NCBI RefSeq assembly: GCF_001039355.2
Contig: NW_019775661.1
Location: forward strand, 149,712 to 213,711
Reading direction: 5' to 3'
From: Lingula anatina
Taxonomy: Eukaryota; Brachiopoda; Lingulata; Lingulida; Lingulidae
DNA: 64,000 nucleotides
Part shown: piece after piece, positions 1-13,677 of the stretch
Numbering within the stretch: the stretch's first letter is position 1
How the letters are laid out: the number at the start of each line of letters is the position of its first letter
The notes under the pieces: generated by a model
The model's input: only the letters and a program-made list of their open reading frames with translations
Told to the model about the DNA's origin: nothing
The model's database searches: none
Translations under genes and position numbers: made by a program

Positions 1-3000
1 CCTCCGGTAGCCTCGTAAATCTGCTCCCCGCTCACTTTATCATCCCGAAAGTAGCGGTAAACAAGCTGCTCACCTCTCACAGACCTGCCAGGCGCCAGCC
101 ACTTAAAGCCTGCTAAATTACCAAGTAGTCGTTAACAGATAATGATTTTATTAACTAATGGATAGAGTGTCAGGGGTTAAATTGATCACCTCTCTTTACA
201 TCCTCTTCGCCCCCTGCCCCCCCCCCCCCCCCCCCCCCCCATCCCAAGCTCTGTCTCAGAGTTTCTAACTTTACCCATTTTGGCATTTTTGACTATTGAT
301 GGTCCTTACGCTTACTCTCTTTATATCTCTATCCCTTTCTATCCCTCTCTAAACCTCTTTCTCTCTCAACGCTTTTTCTCTTTCTCTCTCTCTCAATCGT
401 TTATTCATTACCGATCGTTAACAGGGCACACCAAGAACCGTGTAGCTCTTATCTGCTGGGTTGTTATGAGAGTTTCTACAGGCATCACGAGAAAATAAAT
501 CCATTTAAGTAATCTTTTATTGCCTGATGTCGAGGCAAATTACCTAAATAATTAAGCGTAAAGGAGCTATAATGACCTACTTTAATATTTCATGAAGCTG
601 AAATGGATCAGTTTCACACTCAGGAGCGGATCAGTCGAGCTGTTAATTACATTTCGTGTAATCATCTAATGGAATTCATTGTTTAGGATAGATAGACTGT
701 GTCAGTTTCAAGTGGCTTATAGATTGAATGAAATCTCCTAAATAAGAATTACACTTAGAGAAGGGGTGATTAGCAATGGAAAAATGGATGTAATTCAATT
801 AAGAGGTATTTTAGTGGGCTGATTATTCTTAAATGAGGTTTTGTGTTTCACTGCCCGAGCTAACTATGATATACTGCAATAATGCGTTAACCTTTCTCCC
901 GGCTGCGCCTCAAATGCAGCATATAAAAGACTCGCTCGTGTTTGAACCGCAGAATACTTTGTCTTTATACCCCAAAATAAAAGATATAATTCTGTCAAAC
1001 AATGGACATCATTTATTATACATTTTAATCGGCTGTTTATAAACTATTAAGACGTAACGTCATCAGTCCTTGTCGTCTGAACGGACTACTAATCGGACGT
1101 TCCCTGAACCCCCGCACACTGCGTGGTTGTTGAAGACGAGGAACGTTATCCGTGCCTTGTCATGATAAAAAGAAGATAAGATATTTTTTGAAAAATTAAT
1201 TATTGTACTTGTGACAGTCTCATTCTTCACCTGTCTTCTTTTTGCATTCTTATCCTCGTATTCTCAAAAATGGAGCATATCAAAGGCTCTCTCGCCACTC
1301 TTGCGGACAAAGAGAAGATAGTAAGGCATTATTGTGAGTAGTAATGTTGAAGATTAGCGTTGGAGGATGCCATATTTTGTTATAACTTCTGTCATGCACA
1401 GCCCATCTATTTATAATTTAATTTGAATATAATATTCATTTTCCAAAAGACAAGTCCAAATCATACGCGTAATAACAGGAGCAAACATAACCTTGGGTAG
1501 TAGTAAAGGTTTCAAAGAGAAATGTATAGTGGCACGTACCTCAGCTACTAACAGCCCCCGTTAACAAGTTGAAAAAAAGCTGTTTGAGTGTAAGAGGTTA
1601 GGCTTGTTGTAGAGTATAGTTATCCCATCCAAATTATGATTTGTGCCTCAGTATTGCCACGCACTTCTTAGTGTCAGGCGCGGAGATAGCGGACGGCCAT
1701 TTGCGGTAGGGGGAGATTGGAAAACTCTTTGATGGTAGCACCGTGTTGCCAATTGCGGAAACTTTAATTACAGGTCGAGTTCTACTCGCAATAAAATCTA
1801 ACCTCTATGAGTTCGTTCTCCCTGTTATCTAGACGGCACGGGGATCCCATTCCCTTTTAAGCGCGCTAAATTTCAAACATTTATCACAGATTAATTATTT
1901 AAATGTTCCAGAGGAAAATGAGCCGGAGCCATAAAGAACGATAAAAAGCGACAAGCAGCTGACTCCGTGAAATATAGGTTCAGATGTAATAATACTGTCA
2001 ATTTTTAAAGTGAGATTATCGTCTTTCAAGTTAGTTGCTAAAAGCTTCGTTTTGGTGTTATTGCGAGTAGCTGGATGATTGGTTAAAGTGTCTGAATATT
2101 TCATCTTTGTTGGACAACGCTGCGCGTTTTTGTTCCCAGGACAAAACATTAGGTGCTTTTAAAGAAAATATATGAGCTAATAACCGAGAGAATCACAACC
2201 ATTTATATTATTCAATTAAATTACCCCCATCAGACCTTGGGGCCTCCTAGCAGGTAAAAAGGATACTTGAAACAAAGCCAATTTAGCTTTATTGGGAACT
2301 ATTTAAGGAGAATAATAGCTGACAAAGATTCATTGCCAAAAATTATGGCGCTATCTGAAAAACTAAATGCCATTGCAAAACATTAAAGAGTTTTGATAGT
2401 TAGTATATTTTATCTACCACTGTGTGCGTGAATAGTCCTCCCGACATAACATTTCCATTTAAATTTTGTACTTAACCTGCCAAAGAAGTTGTCTTTTCCT
2501 CATTATTTTTAAACATCACTATTATAAAACGGTTCCACTGACAACTAAAGTGTCTGGGCGGCCCATGAATCAAGTTTCTTTCATCTTTATATTTTGGGTT
2601 GAACGGTTAAACGTTCTTTTATTCCTGTTTTGCATGTCGTTAACTATCGGTCTTTTAACCTGTACAAATAGCACATGCTCTGCTCTCTGAAATCGCTACT
2701 CTACCTAGCACATAAAAGTGCATATTGTTGGGAAGCTATGATCAATAATAGTTGAGGGGGAAATGCACTGTTTAGTTGGCCAGCTTAACTTTACATGTCT
2801 AAGAAGCAAGGCCAACAACTTTCATGATCTTCATCAAGAAATAAAGTAATAATATAAATCAAGCGTTAAATAACTCGATTGTTTTGTCGGCTGACAAGTC
2901 CAACAAATCATCTGTAACCTGACGCGATGAAGAACATTAAGAAGTGAAGGATGACTGTTTCTCAAAATAACAAGATGTAGAAGAGCAACCAGTGGCAGCC

Positions 3001-4056
3001 GGTTCTGATACCTGTTAAACCTACATCATCATAAAACATGGTAGAGCTTGCGTGATTAACTTGTAACGCTCATTTAGTGCTTTCTGTACCTTATATTTGA
3101 CTTTTTCCGGGGTTTCGTTACATCTGGTTTACAAGTAATCATACATTCTTCCGGAACTGAGGATAAACAAAGTACAGCAGATTCCCTTACATTATGATTA
3201 CCGTATTTTTTCAGTACGCGTTTGTACATGGGTTACAATTATCTATATATTTCCATACTTATAGAAAAAAGTTTAAAGCATATGCTTTTTCACTGGCGGA
3301 TACAGATACTAAAATAAGGAAGGGGCGGCACTTTTTAAACTCTCCTCCCCACCTTCTTTACTGCAAACATTAAAAAAAAAACCTTTGGATCCGCCTATGT
3401 TTATCATTGCTCCACTACATTCACCATATTTGAGAAGATGTTTTTATCTTTGTCTCTGAATGTCTGACAACACATTTGTGAATGAGAATTATGTGCTTAA
3501 TTGAAAATGCAAGAAAGGTTTGATGTAACCTAGTCCTGAATGATGGAGACTCCTTTTTAATGAATCAATAAACGCTTAAATGAATAAAAGAAATAAAAAA
3601 TTAAATAACCCTCTAATTAACTTATATAAAACTTGGCAAAGGGAAATTTATTTTATTAAATTGATTTTTGGAACGATAAACAAAAAGAACTGGTATAAAA
3701 AAATTCACACAAGCTACAAATGACAAGTATATAAAAAATGGTCCTTTTCAGCAAAAAATAATAATAATAAATAAAAAGAGAAAAGCTCTTGCACCTCCGT
3801 TTCGGTACCATTAAGCAGGTCCAAATGCATACTGTAAATCAATTTTACTAAGCAAGACTGCTTGATTTCGAAAATAACTACACTGAAATGGCATTGTTAT
3901 GCAGAGAAAATCGTTTTTTCCCTTGTTCTTTGTCACAATATGAGTTAATCATTAAGATTTATCAAACATGTCTGATATCACGTAGTTTCTTCTTCTCTTG
4001 TTGTTATTATTTTTTTCATTCATTTATTTATTTACATTTTGTTTGTTTCTTTTTAG
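1..4056. other. Non-coding stretch, probable Lbx intron 1 or upstream DNA
   Basis: No convincing exon is seen here. Lbx exon 2 begins at 4057 behind a splice acceptor, so the DNA just upstream is intron. I looked for the Lbx exon 1 signature (an eh1 motif like FSIxDIL) on the + strand and did not find it, so exon 1 is probably outside the window. A run of about 24 C occupies 217-240 after a pyrimidine-rich stretch. The short open frames here have no family resemblance. Confidence 0.5.
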
Positions 4057-4463
4057 AATCCTCTCGGCGGGACCATTTGTCGGTGTTCAGCAAGCAGCCA
4101 GCTTCAAAAAAGAGGAGAAAATCCCGCACTGCTTTCACAAATCAACAAATCTATGAACTCGAAAAGAGATTTTTGTATCAAAAATACCTGACACCCGCTG
4201 ACAGGGATGAGATTGCTCAAACTTTAGGACTTTCGAACGCACAAGTGATAACCTGGTTCCAGAACAGGAGGGCTAAACTGAAACGAGACCTCGAGGAACT
4301 GAAGGCTGACGTCACGGCCACAGCGAAAGTACACCCAGTGCACAAGGTGCTGATGGAGCAAGTTGAAGACATGAACGCAAAACGGAACGAAATTCTAAAA
4401 AAGAAAGAAGAAGCGGCCAAAAGACTGGCCCTAAATATAACAAAAGACGATTTTAAGGAATAA
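4057..4463 (+). CDS. Lbx: Ladybird/Lbx homeobox protein, last exon (partial gene)
   Basis: Homeodomain transcription factor of the Lbx (ladybird) family, NK-like class, known for roles in muscle-precursor and neural patterning. The exon follows a T-rich tract and AG at 4055-4056, starts with two bases of a split codon, and encodes 134 residues to a TAA at 4461-4463. The homeodomain occupies 4113-4292. It carries the family string YELEKRFLYQKYL, the recognition-helix core WFQNRRAKLKRDLEE, and Thr at homeodomain position 47, shared by Lbx and Tlx. The downstream KADV is also Lbx-like. The C-terminus is short, Lys/Glu-rich and probably helical, and ends DDFKE. It lacks the long Gly/Pro/acidic tail of vertebrate LBX1. 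The open frame continues upstream to 3888, but that part is intronic: it is hydrophobic, unrelated, and lies before the acceptor. Exon 1 with the eh1 repressor motif is not in the window. Confidence 0.93.
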
Positions 4464-4876
4464 TGAATGGGTTTTGTTGTGGGTGTTTTTAATGATGCAC
4501 ATAGTGAAAAATAATCCCAACTGCACGTCATTGTATCCACGTCGTTCCCAATATTGAAAGAAAACAGCGCCAACCTGACCGCAGCGGATTATTGAACCAG
4601 AACGCGCAAAAAAATCAGACGAGCACGTGATTTAGTGCATTCGTTGCTATATTTTATTGGTGCTAAGCATTCTCGAAAGACGATACGTAAAAATAATGCA
4701 GTGCTAGTTACTGTATTTGGTGCTTCTTATACTCGGTACCGTGTAAATTCATTTTGCTGTGCAAGCGGTGTCGAAGCCATTGTTATACGGTGGGGGGCCC
4801 ACCTTGACAATATGCATTTAGACATATTCTTTGTGAACGAGACGGCATTCGATTTGTGGTTTGTATGACAAAGTCT

Positions 4877-4882
4877 AATAAA
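4877..4882 (+). promoter_or_regulatory. Poly(A) signal, Lbx
   Basis: A canonical AATAAA lies 414 bases after the Lbx stop codon, at a plausible 3'UTR length. No better signal is seen closer to the stop. Confidence 0.45.
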
Positions 4883-4889
4883 GGGTTAG

Positions 4890-7800
4890 TATGTCTTGCA
4901 GAATACTATTTTAATAGCTTTGTTTTTTAATTGGTGGATGACAAAAGATCAAAGGTGGCCTGGATTTTGACATTCCGCACGTGCTCCTTTCTCCATGAAT
5001 TGATCTCTTACTTTATGTTCCGTCAAGCGTTTTTTATGACAAGGCCTTGAAAAAGACATGCGAACTCAACATAAAGCACACGAGGCATTATTCCAGAAAT
5101 TAATTTTTTTCATTTCAAAAACAAAAATGATACTGGTTGTTTTTTTTTTTTTATAATTTTCAACTTTAGTTCTGAAGATATTTTAGCAGTTTTTAAAATA
5201 TATTTTTGATTCCTTTGCCCTGAAAGGAATCCAAAATTGTGGAAGAGATACTTAAAGATATTACTTTAAAACATGACCCAATTTATCCAGAACTAAAAAA
5301 CCATAACAACTAGGTATTTTGACCAAAATGTTTGCTTGTACATGTCATATATACTTTGGTCTGCAACAACAGTTTGGAAAGCAAACGTGGAAACTGCAAT
5401 GTAAGACTCCTTCTATCAAAACATAATGAAAAGAAATAAAGAAATAAAACATATATATATATATGCACGTCTAAAAATTATGTATATACATAATTATTTG
5501 CATATGATATGATGTGTATGCATATATAAATATAAATAAACGAAAGCGGCCTCATAGAAATCCTTTGCAAGTTCCTATTACGGTACATGTACATTGAGTT
5601 GGTGGTGAGTATTCAGAATAATGAAGCTACTTTGTTTTTCTCCACTCCTGTGGCATCAATCGTTGAAAATTTTATATATTTTGTTAATGGAAATGCTGAC
5701 GTCGATGCACCTTATATCACCCCGGCAGTGTCTTGCATCAAAATGTCTACCTAATCGATTTGCTTTCCCTATCTGTTGTTTTAAAAAGTGGCGCATTAAA
5801 TGCTATTCTACTCCAGTGCATACTTGTCTAATCTAATATTTAGTCAAGAAATGAATCTATTTCCCGTAAATTTTCATGTACAGGCCAAAAAACCTGATCT
5901 ACAGTAAACCATATCTTATAGTCCTTTTCCGTGTCATTATTAGTTTAATCATGTGCTCGGCATAATTTATAATCCAACGAACAAAGTTCATCCCTCTCCT
6001 TATCCATATCATTTGTTTTCGCTGATGACTACATTCGCTACATACTTTAAATGCTTTTTTGCTTAAATTGATTACTAATCACATTCGTTGCACAGTGGTC
6101 CTCTGTCATCCGTTAGCACAAACAATCTTTTATAAAGCAGTATTGTTTTTATACCGTGGCAGCCTTTAATTGACGGAGGAAGGGCTTTAGACAACATATG
6201 ACAATAAATCCTCAGTAGATTGACCAGGTGCGGAGTGGACGCTTAGTTCAATGGCTTTACTCATGCAGCGTCTCATCATCATCACAATCATCATCATCAT
6301 CATTATTATTATTATCATCGCGAGACCTTGCCACGCGACAATGTAACCTTCCACCTTCAGAAACGTTCTCTTAATGAGGGACATTGACTTTTTCTTGTTT
6401 AAATCTAACTGACTTTTTAGGAAGCCAGTCCTTATATCTCAAAACCAAAAATAAATAAAGATTTATTCCCATTCAAAATTGCATTTTAAGTGAAAACCTT
6501 TTTTTATTTAAACGAGTGGAATTAAGCCGTTTGTCTAAAGATAATTCGATTTTTTCCTTAACCTGCTATGCAACCAAGTAGGTCTAGGGTCTATAGGTCG
6601 TAGATTTAATCTTGTTTTTCTTCTCCTTCTGACCATTTGCAAACTAGTGCCGTTTTCGCCACAGGTTCAACAGTATCAGGGTAGAGCCTTAAGCTTATTT
6701 TTAATTCGGATCTCGAGAGAGAGATGGCTTGTAAGAATTAAAAAATTACGCTAGGAAAATAAGTTTTAACTTTGTTCACCCAAAAAGTCCTTACATTTAT
6801 GTTGTAATTTTTTTTGATCAATATTATTCATTTATTCATTACGGGAAGCAAAGAGGGTTATTTCTCAAGATTATCTTAAATGTTTCAACGTTCATATTGA
6901 TGTTTGACGAACAAGGCTGTGCTAAATTCTTGTATATCGGATATCGTTTATGGCAATATTTTGTGCAAAATTTTGTTCCTACATTATCTCATTTACTTAG
7001 CCTTGTAATTAACTCTTTTAAACTTTTTATAACTTAAGGTTATTAAGTAAAAATTTGCTTACCAACTCTGCTTAAATATAAGAATAATTTGATTGTTTTG
7101 AAACATCTACAGTTTTACATACGCCAATTCAAGAAAAATTGGAGATAGAAAGCTAGTAAAATTTGCCTGACTTTTAGACAATTAGATGAAGACATATATA
7201 TATTTGAAATCCATCATATATTTAAGTCATAAATCTGTTCAACCTGGACTCAAAAAGGAAGAATTGCACTTGTAAAAACAATAGGAAATCAATAGGGAAA
7301 ATTGAAGGCAAAGTTCAGCTCCCGAGTGTTATTCTCGGTCGGCAATTATCGCACGCTTGGCTACTCAATTTAATTTAATTGTTCGACTATTTCTATCCAC
7401 TCTTTTTTGTGTAATGAGTTCGTTGCAAATTGATCTCCACAAGTGAAAGAACGACAGACTTATAATCAATTAACAGAGGATATCAGTGCCTCATGATAAC
7501 ATGAAGGCAGGCTAAGATAAAAACAACCTTGTTTTTGAACAATAGTAAATTATTCTTAAAGGGATGATTAGCATTTTAATACGTTCCTCGAGTTCTCTAT
7601 TGGAGGTATATGTTGTAATAATCAATAATAATACAGCAGAAATTCTCATTTTTGCATTATGAGAAATAATGTCCATTTGATGACTTAAGATAAATAAATT
7701 CTAATCAAATGTAGCAGTTGATAAATCAGTTTACTCTTAGCTAATTTCGGTTTGTTCCCCCTGTGATCTTATTATTTCAGATTGCATTGTTGTAGAAGCT

Positions 7801-10800
7801 CAAGGAAAGCTAAGGGTTTCGGAAAAGTGTAATCAGAAGTGGAATCTTCCAAAAATCTACAATCAAATATTATAGGAATTAAATTTATTATAGGAATCAA
7901 ATATTATAGGTTCTCTCGCCAGCCCCTGATTGGCAGTTATTACAAGTACCTCGATGTATTTTTCCCTTGCACGTGGAACTGGCCGGTACAAGATGCTACT
8001 TAAGCTCGAAAAATGACGACAGATGTACCAGCTAGTCGTTATGAAGAAACTCCCAAAGTTTCAGTTTCGATGATTGTCCCTATAGTAATATTCGTTTGAG
8101 ATCAATTCTAGGGACGAGAGCAATGGGTTGACATGGAAATATGCCAGAATAGAAATTGAGAATGGTTGATAAACAATATTTCGTTAGTTATATAAACAAA
8201 GTTTTTTTATTGAAAATGAACAAGATTTTTCTAAGCCTCTAGAAACTATTATTAATTTTTTTTTTTTGGGGATCTAAACCTTTTTCTGGGGGCTGGCAAG
8301 CTTTGAACTGAGATGGCAAATATGTTCTATTACGTCATGCAATGCATGCAATCTTTCAACCCAAACACGCATACTGTATAAACACATCATAACTTTGACA
8401 AGGACAAATTCGTTTCATTTTTGCGTGGATTTACAGTGTAAGCATCAATCACGGGTATCCATTGTAGCTTGCACAAAAATATTAACTTTTTAATGTACTT
8501 GTCTTCTTTGTAGATAAAAATGCACCTTTAAATAGAAATCAACTTACATTAAACTTGATCAATTAGAAACAAAATTCATGTTGAGGCATATTTAAAACAT
8601 TTTCTTATTCACCAACAGTAAGTTTTTGTGCTTTAAATTATCATTTTCTGTCCCAACGGTCTGCCTCCCAATAGGTTCCAACCCAACAGCCCCACCCCTC
8701 TTCCATTACTTTATGGTGTAAAAGAGTAAAAAGTGATTATAACTGGGTCATACCAAATCGTCTGCATTCCATTTATAGATGGTTGAGTTCATGAAGCAGC
8801 AGCACTACAGTGTTGGAGATCTTTGTATTGGAAATAAAAAAGATTTTGACTTATATATTTTGACTTTGACTTATTTAATTTTAACTTTCATCCCTTGAAC
8901 AAAAGGAACTCCTTACATTGTCTTATACGGGGAGAAGAATATCCCGATCAATTTCAGGCACAGAAGAGACTGTAACACAGCCACTTTATGTAACATAGCC
9001 TGAATCAATGTTGCTGCCAACTGGGTATTGCAATACATGTGAAAAACAAAATAATACAACAAAGGGATTATAAATCTAATTTGTCTTTTTAACATAACAA
9101 GTTTTCATAATAATGCATTTTCCTCCTGGTGCCACCAGCGAAGAGGGCAAAGAATGAAAGCAATCTATATACCAGCTTCTAAACCAGCCTTCGATCATAT
9201 TTAGAGCCTGTCAAGTCGTTTCCTCTCGTACAAGCGACCATTTTTTAGAGGTTCGAGGGAGTGTTGTGGCCTTTTGCACCGGGTGAGTCTTAATGAGGGC
9301 TCCTGTCTAACTGACATTGGCAGCGGTTGACAGTGGCACACTTCGCCTCTCACAATCCGAGAAGCACGACGCCGATATGGGACGTCAAATCCATCAGCAA
9401 ACAATTCATTAGAATGTTATGCAGATCAAAGTTGATGCCAGATATCCTAAGAAAAATGATGAAACTGAGTAGAGGTGACAGTGAGTAAAAAGTGTATCAC
9501 TGTTGACAGAATGGGAACTTTTGACGTTTAAAAAAGAAAGGAAGCACTGCGCAGAAAATTGTTCTAAACATTTTCTCATAGTTCAAAAATTGACTCTGTA
9601 TTTGAACGCAATCTATTATTATATTTGAAGGGGTCAGCTCCTTTGTGGATCCACATCTGTTACAGATTTGCCCAAAAGTATTTTGTTAGAAATCAAGCGA
9701 GGGGGGATCTAGCGAGAGAGTGCAATATTAAAGACTTATGACAACTTCACTGGGATTTTAGAACATATTCGGCATGCAATGAATTTTGCTTTCTTCATGA
9801 CTTTGGCTTCCTGTAGTTATCGAAGACTACGCTGGCCCCATCAGCTCTCCCCGTGACGATGCAGTTCTTATTTCTATGCGCTGAGTCAAAGAGAAAAAGA
9901 GTAAAATTTCTTTTATTTTAGCCGTTATTAGACAGCATGCTTCAATATGGTTACCCCCACGAAGGACCATTTTCCCCCAATAAAAGCATCCACCCACATA
10001 GTTTTTTATTCCTGCTCTGTCCCATTGTTCTTTATATTCAGGTTTCCTATACATCATCGCTAAATCACTTTGAAGCTTAAATCTCCATTTCAACGAGACC
10101 AAACGATGAATTGGCAAAAAAGGTAATCGCGGAAAATCATTGCAATGGAACACTGACTCATGTTCGCGATGTTATTGAAGATAAGGCCACATGGTTTACA
10201 GACAACGTGCAAGCTAAAGTGTGGGGAAATCCACACCTTTGGAAATATACGAAATGTTTATTACCCGAAACACAGAAAACGACCATTTTATCTGATCTCT
10301 TGTGATATCAAGATTTCAGCGAATGGTTCGAATTACTCAGCCCGTGTCTTTAAGTCCGTCGCCATTTAACTTGAGATGGGATCTGCACTTAACGATATGA
10401 TTCCTGCATAGCTGCGCGTTTGTACAGCTGTTACATTTAAGGTGGTCATAGTTAGTTACAGATCCCATTATTCATAATTAGTTGGAAATTAATACATCAC
10501 CCGTGCAATAATGCATCTTTCACTGCTAAATGGCATGGAGTAAAACGAGGCACAGGTGACCGACACTACACAGAGACACGATCAGTAAGAGCACTTTAAT
10601 CCAGCAACAGTTTACACTTGTTAAGTGGTTCAACTGATACCTGAGCACCGTTCGGGACCAATACAAGCTCAGGCAGCAGATAAACAGATTGATTGCACTG
10701 CCTCAGGAGTCGCATTATTGAACATATAATACTATAAATGCTGCAGAATCGAATACTAACTTGTCAGTCACTGGTAAGAACAAAGCGCACACCAGGGTCG

Positions 10801-11900
10801 GACAGCAGTCTTGCCAAGTGTAAATGCAGCGTTAGTCTTTAAAGCGAGGCCTTGTTAGGAAACTGATCACATCTAACGCATTATTTTGCATGGACAATCG
10901 CTATGAACTGGAAAAATGGTTAAGGTGGCCAATTAACTTAAGTGCAACTATTCCTGTCGTGTGGCGGCGAGTAAGAATAACTGATAATAAATAACTGTGA
11001 TCAAATTTATAAAAACGTCTAGGGGTTTACTTCATGTTTTTTCGGAATAAACTTTCTGCGTTCGATGGGAGGCAAAGTAGGAGTTATCGAAATGCAATTC
11101 TGAAAAAAAAAACATTTATTGGGTGTGGGACCTTTGGTGAATAAAATAACATAATTAGAAATTATGCAGAATTTTGGTTACGGTCTCTATATTTTGGTGT
11201 TAATTATTGGGTGTTGAACTTTTTGATAACTATTTGTATGATTGTTCTAAGGTAATGTGTATGTAGGCCCTATGTGCTAATGTATTTTGACGTAATATCA
11301 AAATATTATGAACAACCACAATCTACATATACTTATTAAGAACAATTCCTACAACAGTCTTTACAAAAGAAAAAAGATTACACATATTATCATCGTTTCC
11401 CTTCTTTCATGAGACTGAATTTGGATTTTACACAACTAACACACTGAAAAAGGCGGATGTGCATTTTGGATACAGCACAATCACCAGATATGCCCAGACG
11501 TTAATATAGTAATTCTGAGTTAAAAAAAACACAGGGCAGGTCCTATGGAAATAATCTGAGATAGCTCAAAGTCTCTTAACTTGGCCTAAAACTCAAGTGA
11601 GATTTCACGGGATTTGGTGGACAGTGGAGTCAGAATAATGCAGTACAGCAAATATATTAAAAGCTTGTAGAATTTCCGGAAATGACAAATTTTACCATTT
11701 GTTGTTTGACATGAAAGGTCCCCAGGCGCCAGCCAATTTGAATGTTGAACTCGAGAAGAAAATTACAGGCGCAAAAATGAACGCGTTTCAGACATTTCCC
11801 TTAACGCACGACGTCCACCTTAGCCTTTGCATTTCTTTGAACCTCTGCAACCAAACAAAAGTCACCGGCTTCGCTGGTCATGATAGGTCAATAAAGACAC
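4890..11900. other. Lbx-downstream intergenic DNA
   Basis: About 7 kb with no recognisable gene. It contains simple-sequence patches: (AT)n near 5453-5464, a CAT/ATT-rich stretch at about 6275-6320, and T-runs. It also has short direct repeats of a 16-base phrase at about 7861 and 7895. Open frames are short and not family-like. Being between Lbx and Tlx it may hold enhancers, but sequence alone does not show this. Confidence 0.4.
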
Positions 11901-11903
11901 ACA

Positions 11904-11904
<1 letters not shown>

Positions 11905-11944
<40 letters not shown>
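11905..11944. repeat. (AAT)n microsatellite
   Basis: About 13 units of AAT. It lies on the 3' side of a minus-strand LINE fossil and may be that element's tail. Confidence 0.85.
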
Positions 11945-11946
<2 letters not shown>

Positions 11947-12189
11947 TGTATATATAAAATGTATATTAGACATTCGTTAATGTTCGAGCTCTTTAAAGTG
12001 AAATATAAAACCATGAATGTTTAAGATGTTAAAAGAAATATATTAATTTATATTTCAAAAGACAATTGAATTAAAATAAATAGTTAAAATAATGAGCAGC
12101 TGAAGTGTAAAAGTTCTTCCAAAAAAGATAACTGTTTTTTTAATGTTAAAAGTCACTTGTTACTAGATGGATTTTTTAAAATAAAAGCT

Positions 12190-12760
12190 GGATGACAAAA
12201 GAAACTTATTGTGTTCCCCAATGGTAGTTCATGTCCAGTTATTTTACTGCATAGACAATACTATTCAATTTCCATTTATACAACTGAGTTGCGACACCAA
12301 ACCATTTGATTGAAGTAAATTTTAAAATGCCCTCTACTGAAGCTCTGTAAAAGTTGATTAAATACTTGACGTGTTAGTAAAAACTTTAAGCTTTCTTAAT
12401 AAATAAATCCTCACCAGAATTCGTGTGTTAATTTGTTGCTCATGTAGACCCCTAGATATTTAAACTTCACTTTGCACCTCAACACTTTGCACTTCAGTGA
12501 TTTTAATGGACTTCGGTAACTTAATAGTTTAGTTCTTTCAACACTAACTCGTTTTATAATCAAATCGTTTGCAAATCAAATCGATGTAATTACCTCTTTG
12601 TAGGTAGGTCATCATTCTGGCTCATAAGACCAACTAGTGTGGTATCATCCGCATATTTCATCAAATTAAAAATGTGAACATTGTACACAATCACGGGTTA
12701 AAGAGATAGAAGGCCTGATAATTACGCTCTCTCAAGGACTTCTGGTGTTTAAAATTGTTT
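12190..12760 (-). mobile_element. Non-LTR retrotransposon fossil, reverse-transcriptase fragment with YADD box
   Basis: Read on the minus strand, about 12690-12594 encodes KYADDTTLVGLMSQNDD, the conserved catalytic YADD box of LINE reverse transcriptases of the CR1/Rex1 type. Decayed continuation (ITEVQSVEVQSEV, then a GLH-like phrase) can be followed towards 12400 only by tolerating stops and frameshifts. The element is dead. Its probable 3' tail is the (AAT)n at 11905-11944. The limits are approximate. Confidence 0.7.
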
Positions 12761-13016
12761 ACAATAGATGTATTACCTTTCTTTCACCTTCTTTCCCTTC
12801 AGCAGACGTATTTCAAGTATCATGATAACCGTGTTACAGTGCTACATTTACACATTAAAGCTAGTGTATCTATGCATCTCATAAAGGTCACGTGGTAAGC
12901 ACAGCAATCACGGAGAGATATCCCCTCAGTTTTGCAAGACTTATCGGAAAAAAGGGCGCTTACCGGTAGTTTTTGCTTGTTCAAGTTTTTCTATTACTTT
13001 ATTGGTCATTGTTTGC

Positions 13017-13055
<39 letters not shown>
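13017..13055. repeat. (AAT)n microsatellite at LINE 3' end
   Basis: About 13 units of AAT directly downstream, in minus-strand sense, of the LINE coding remnant at 13237-13677. A short-unit tail is typical for CR1/L2/RTE-type LINEs. Confidence 0.85.
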
Positions 13056-13056
<1 letters not shown>

Positions 13057-13677
13057 GGTTTATTGTGTTCTTTGCAATATATAAGACATATATTGAATGT
13101 ATATGTATAAAAGTATAAAGATGTAGTACTAAAATAGAGCTTTAAGATAAATTCTAAGTTATAAAACCAATAATGAGGTTAAAAATGGTGATTCGTTGTT
13201 ATTTTCAAAAGCTAAAAGTTAATGGATAGACCTAGATCATTGACACGTATATAAACAGTGTGGGATAAAAGTGTTTCTATATCTTTTTGTCCGACATTTT
13301 GGTAAAACATATCTATAAACATTCCTTAGGTCCTTTTCTATGACACGAGTGTTAGGTAAAAGATGGTTTAATCTATGTGTACACAGTTTTATCTCGTTAA
13401 ATAATTTTTTGCACAAGTCAGTACGCCGAGATTTCAAGGTAGGTAATTCAGTGATGTCCATTGCTTCGTTGTAAGTGAGTTCAGGGTATATAATATGAAG
13501 AGCCCTTTTTTGGATGTTCTCTAATGCTTTAGATTGCTGTGCGGTAATTCCAGCATGCCATAGCTGACAAGCGTACTCATGAGTGCTGGTAACCATTGGC
13601 AAAAAGCCCATCGTCGTTTTTTTATAATTTGCTATTATAAAGTTTATGCATATATTTGTTGCGTGAAAAAATATCAT
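13056..13677 (-). mobile_element. Non-LTR retrotransposon 3' end, RT C-terminal fragment
   Basis: The minus-strand open frame 13677-13237 encodes the C-terminal thumb/connector of a LINE reverse transcriptase. Key strings are HEYACQLWHAGIT, ENIQKRALHIIYPELTYNEA, LPTLKSRRTDLCKKLFNEI and YRNTFIPHCLY. The order matches CR1/Jockey-like proteins, where a line like EYACPVWH precedes QKRAxRII and LPTLxxRR. The frame ends at its natural stop at 13237, followed by a 3'UTR and (AAT)n. The endonuclease and RT catalytic core are missing (5' truncation). The first 25-30 residues of the frame are not recognisable. This copy is upstream of the YADD fragment on the same strand, so the two are separate insertions. 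Confidence 0.8.

Noticed and set aside
1-125. Open stretch at the window start as a possible Lbx exon 1 end
   Set aside because: The 40-codon frame has no Lbx-like residues; a donor-like GTAGCC near base 7 is too weak to use.
3888-4056. Upstream part of the open frame that contains the Lbx homeodomain
   Set aside because: It lies before a T-rich acceptor, is hydrophobic and low-complexity, and does not resemble Lbx exon 1.
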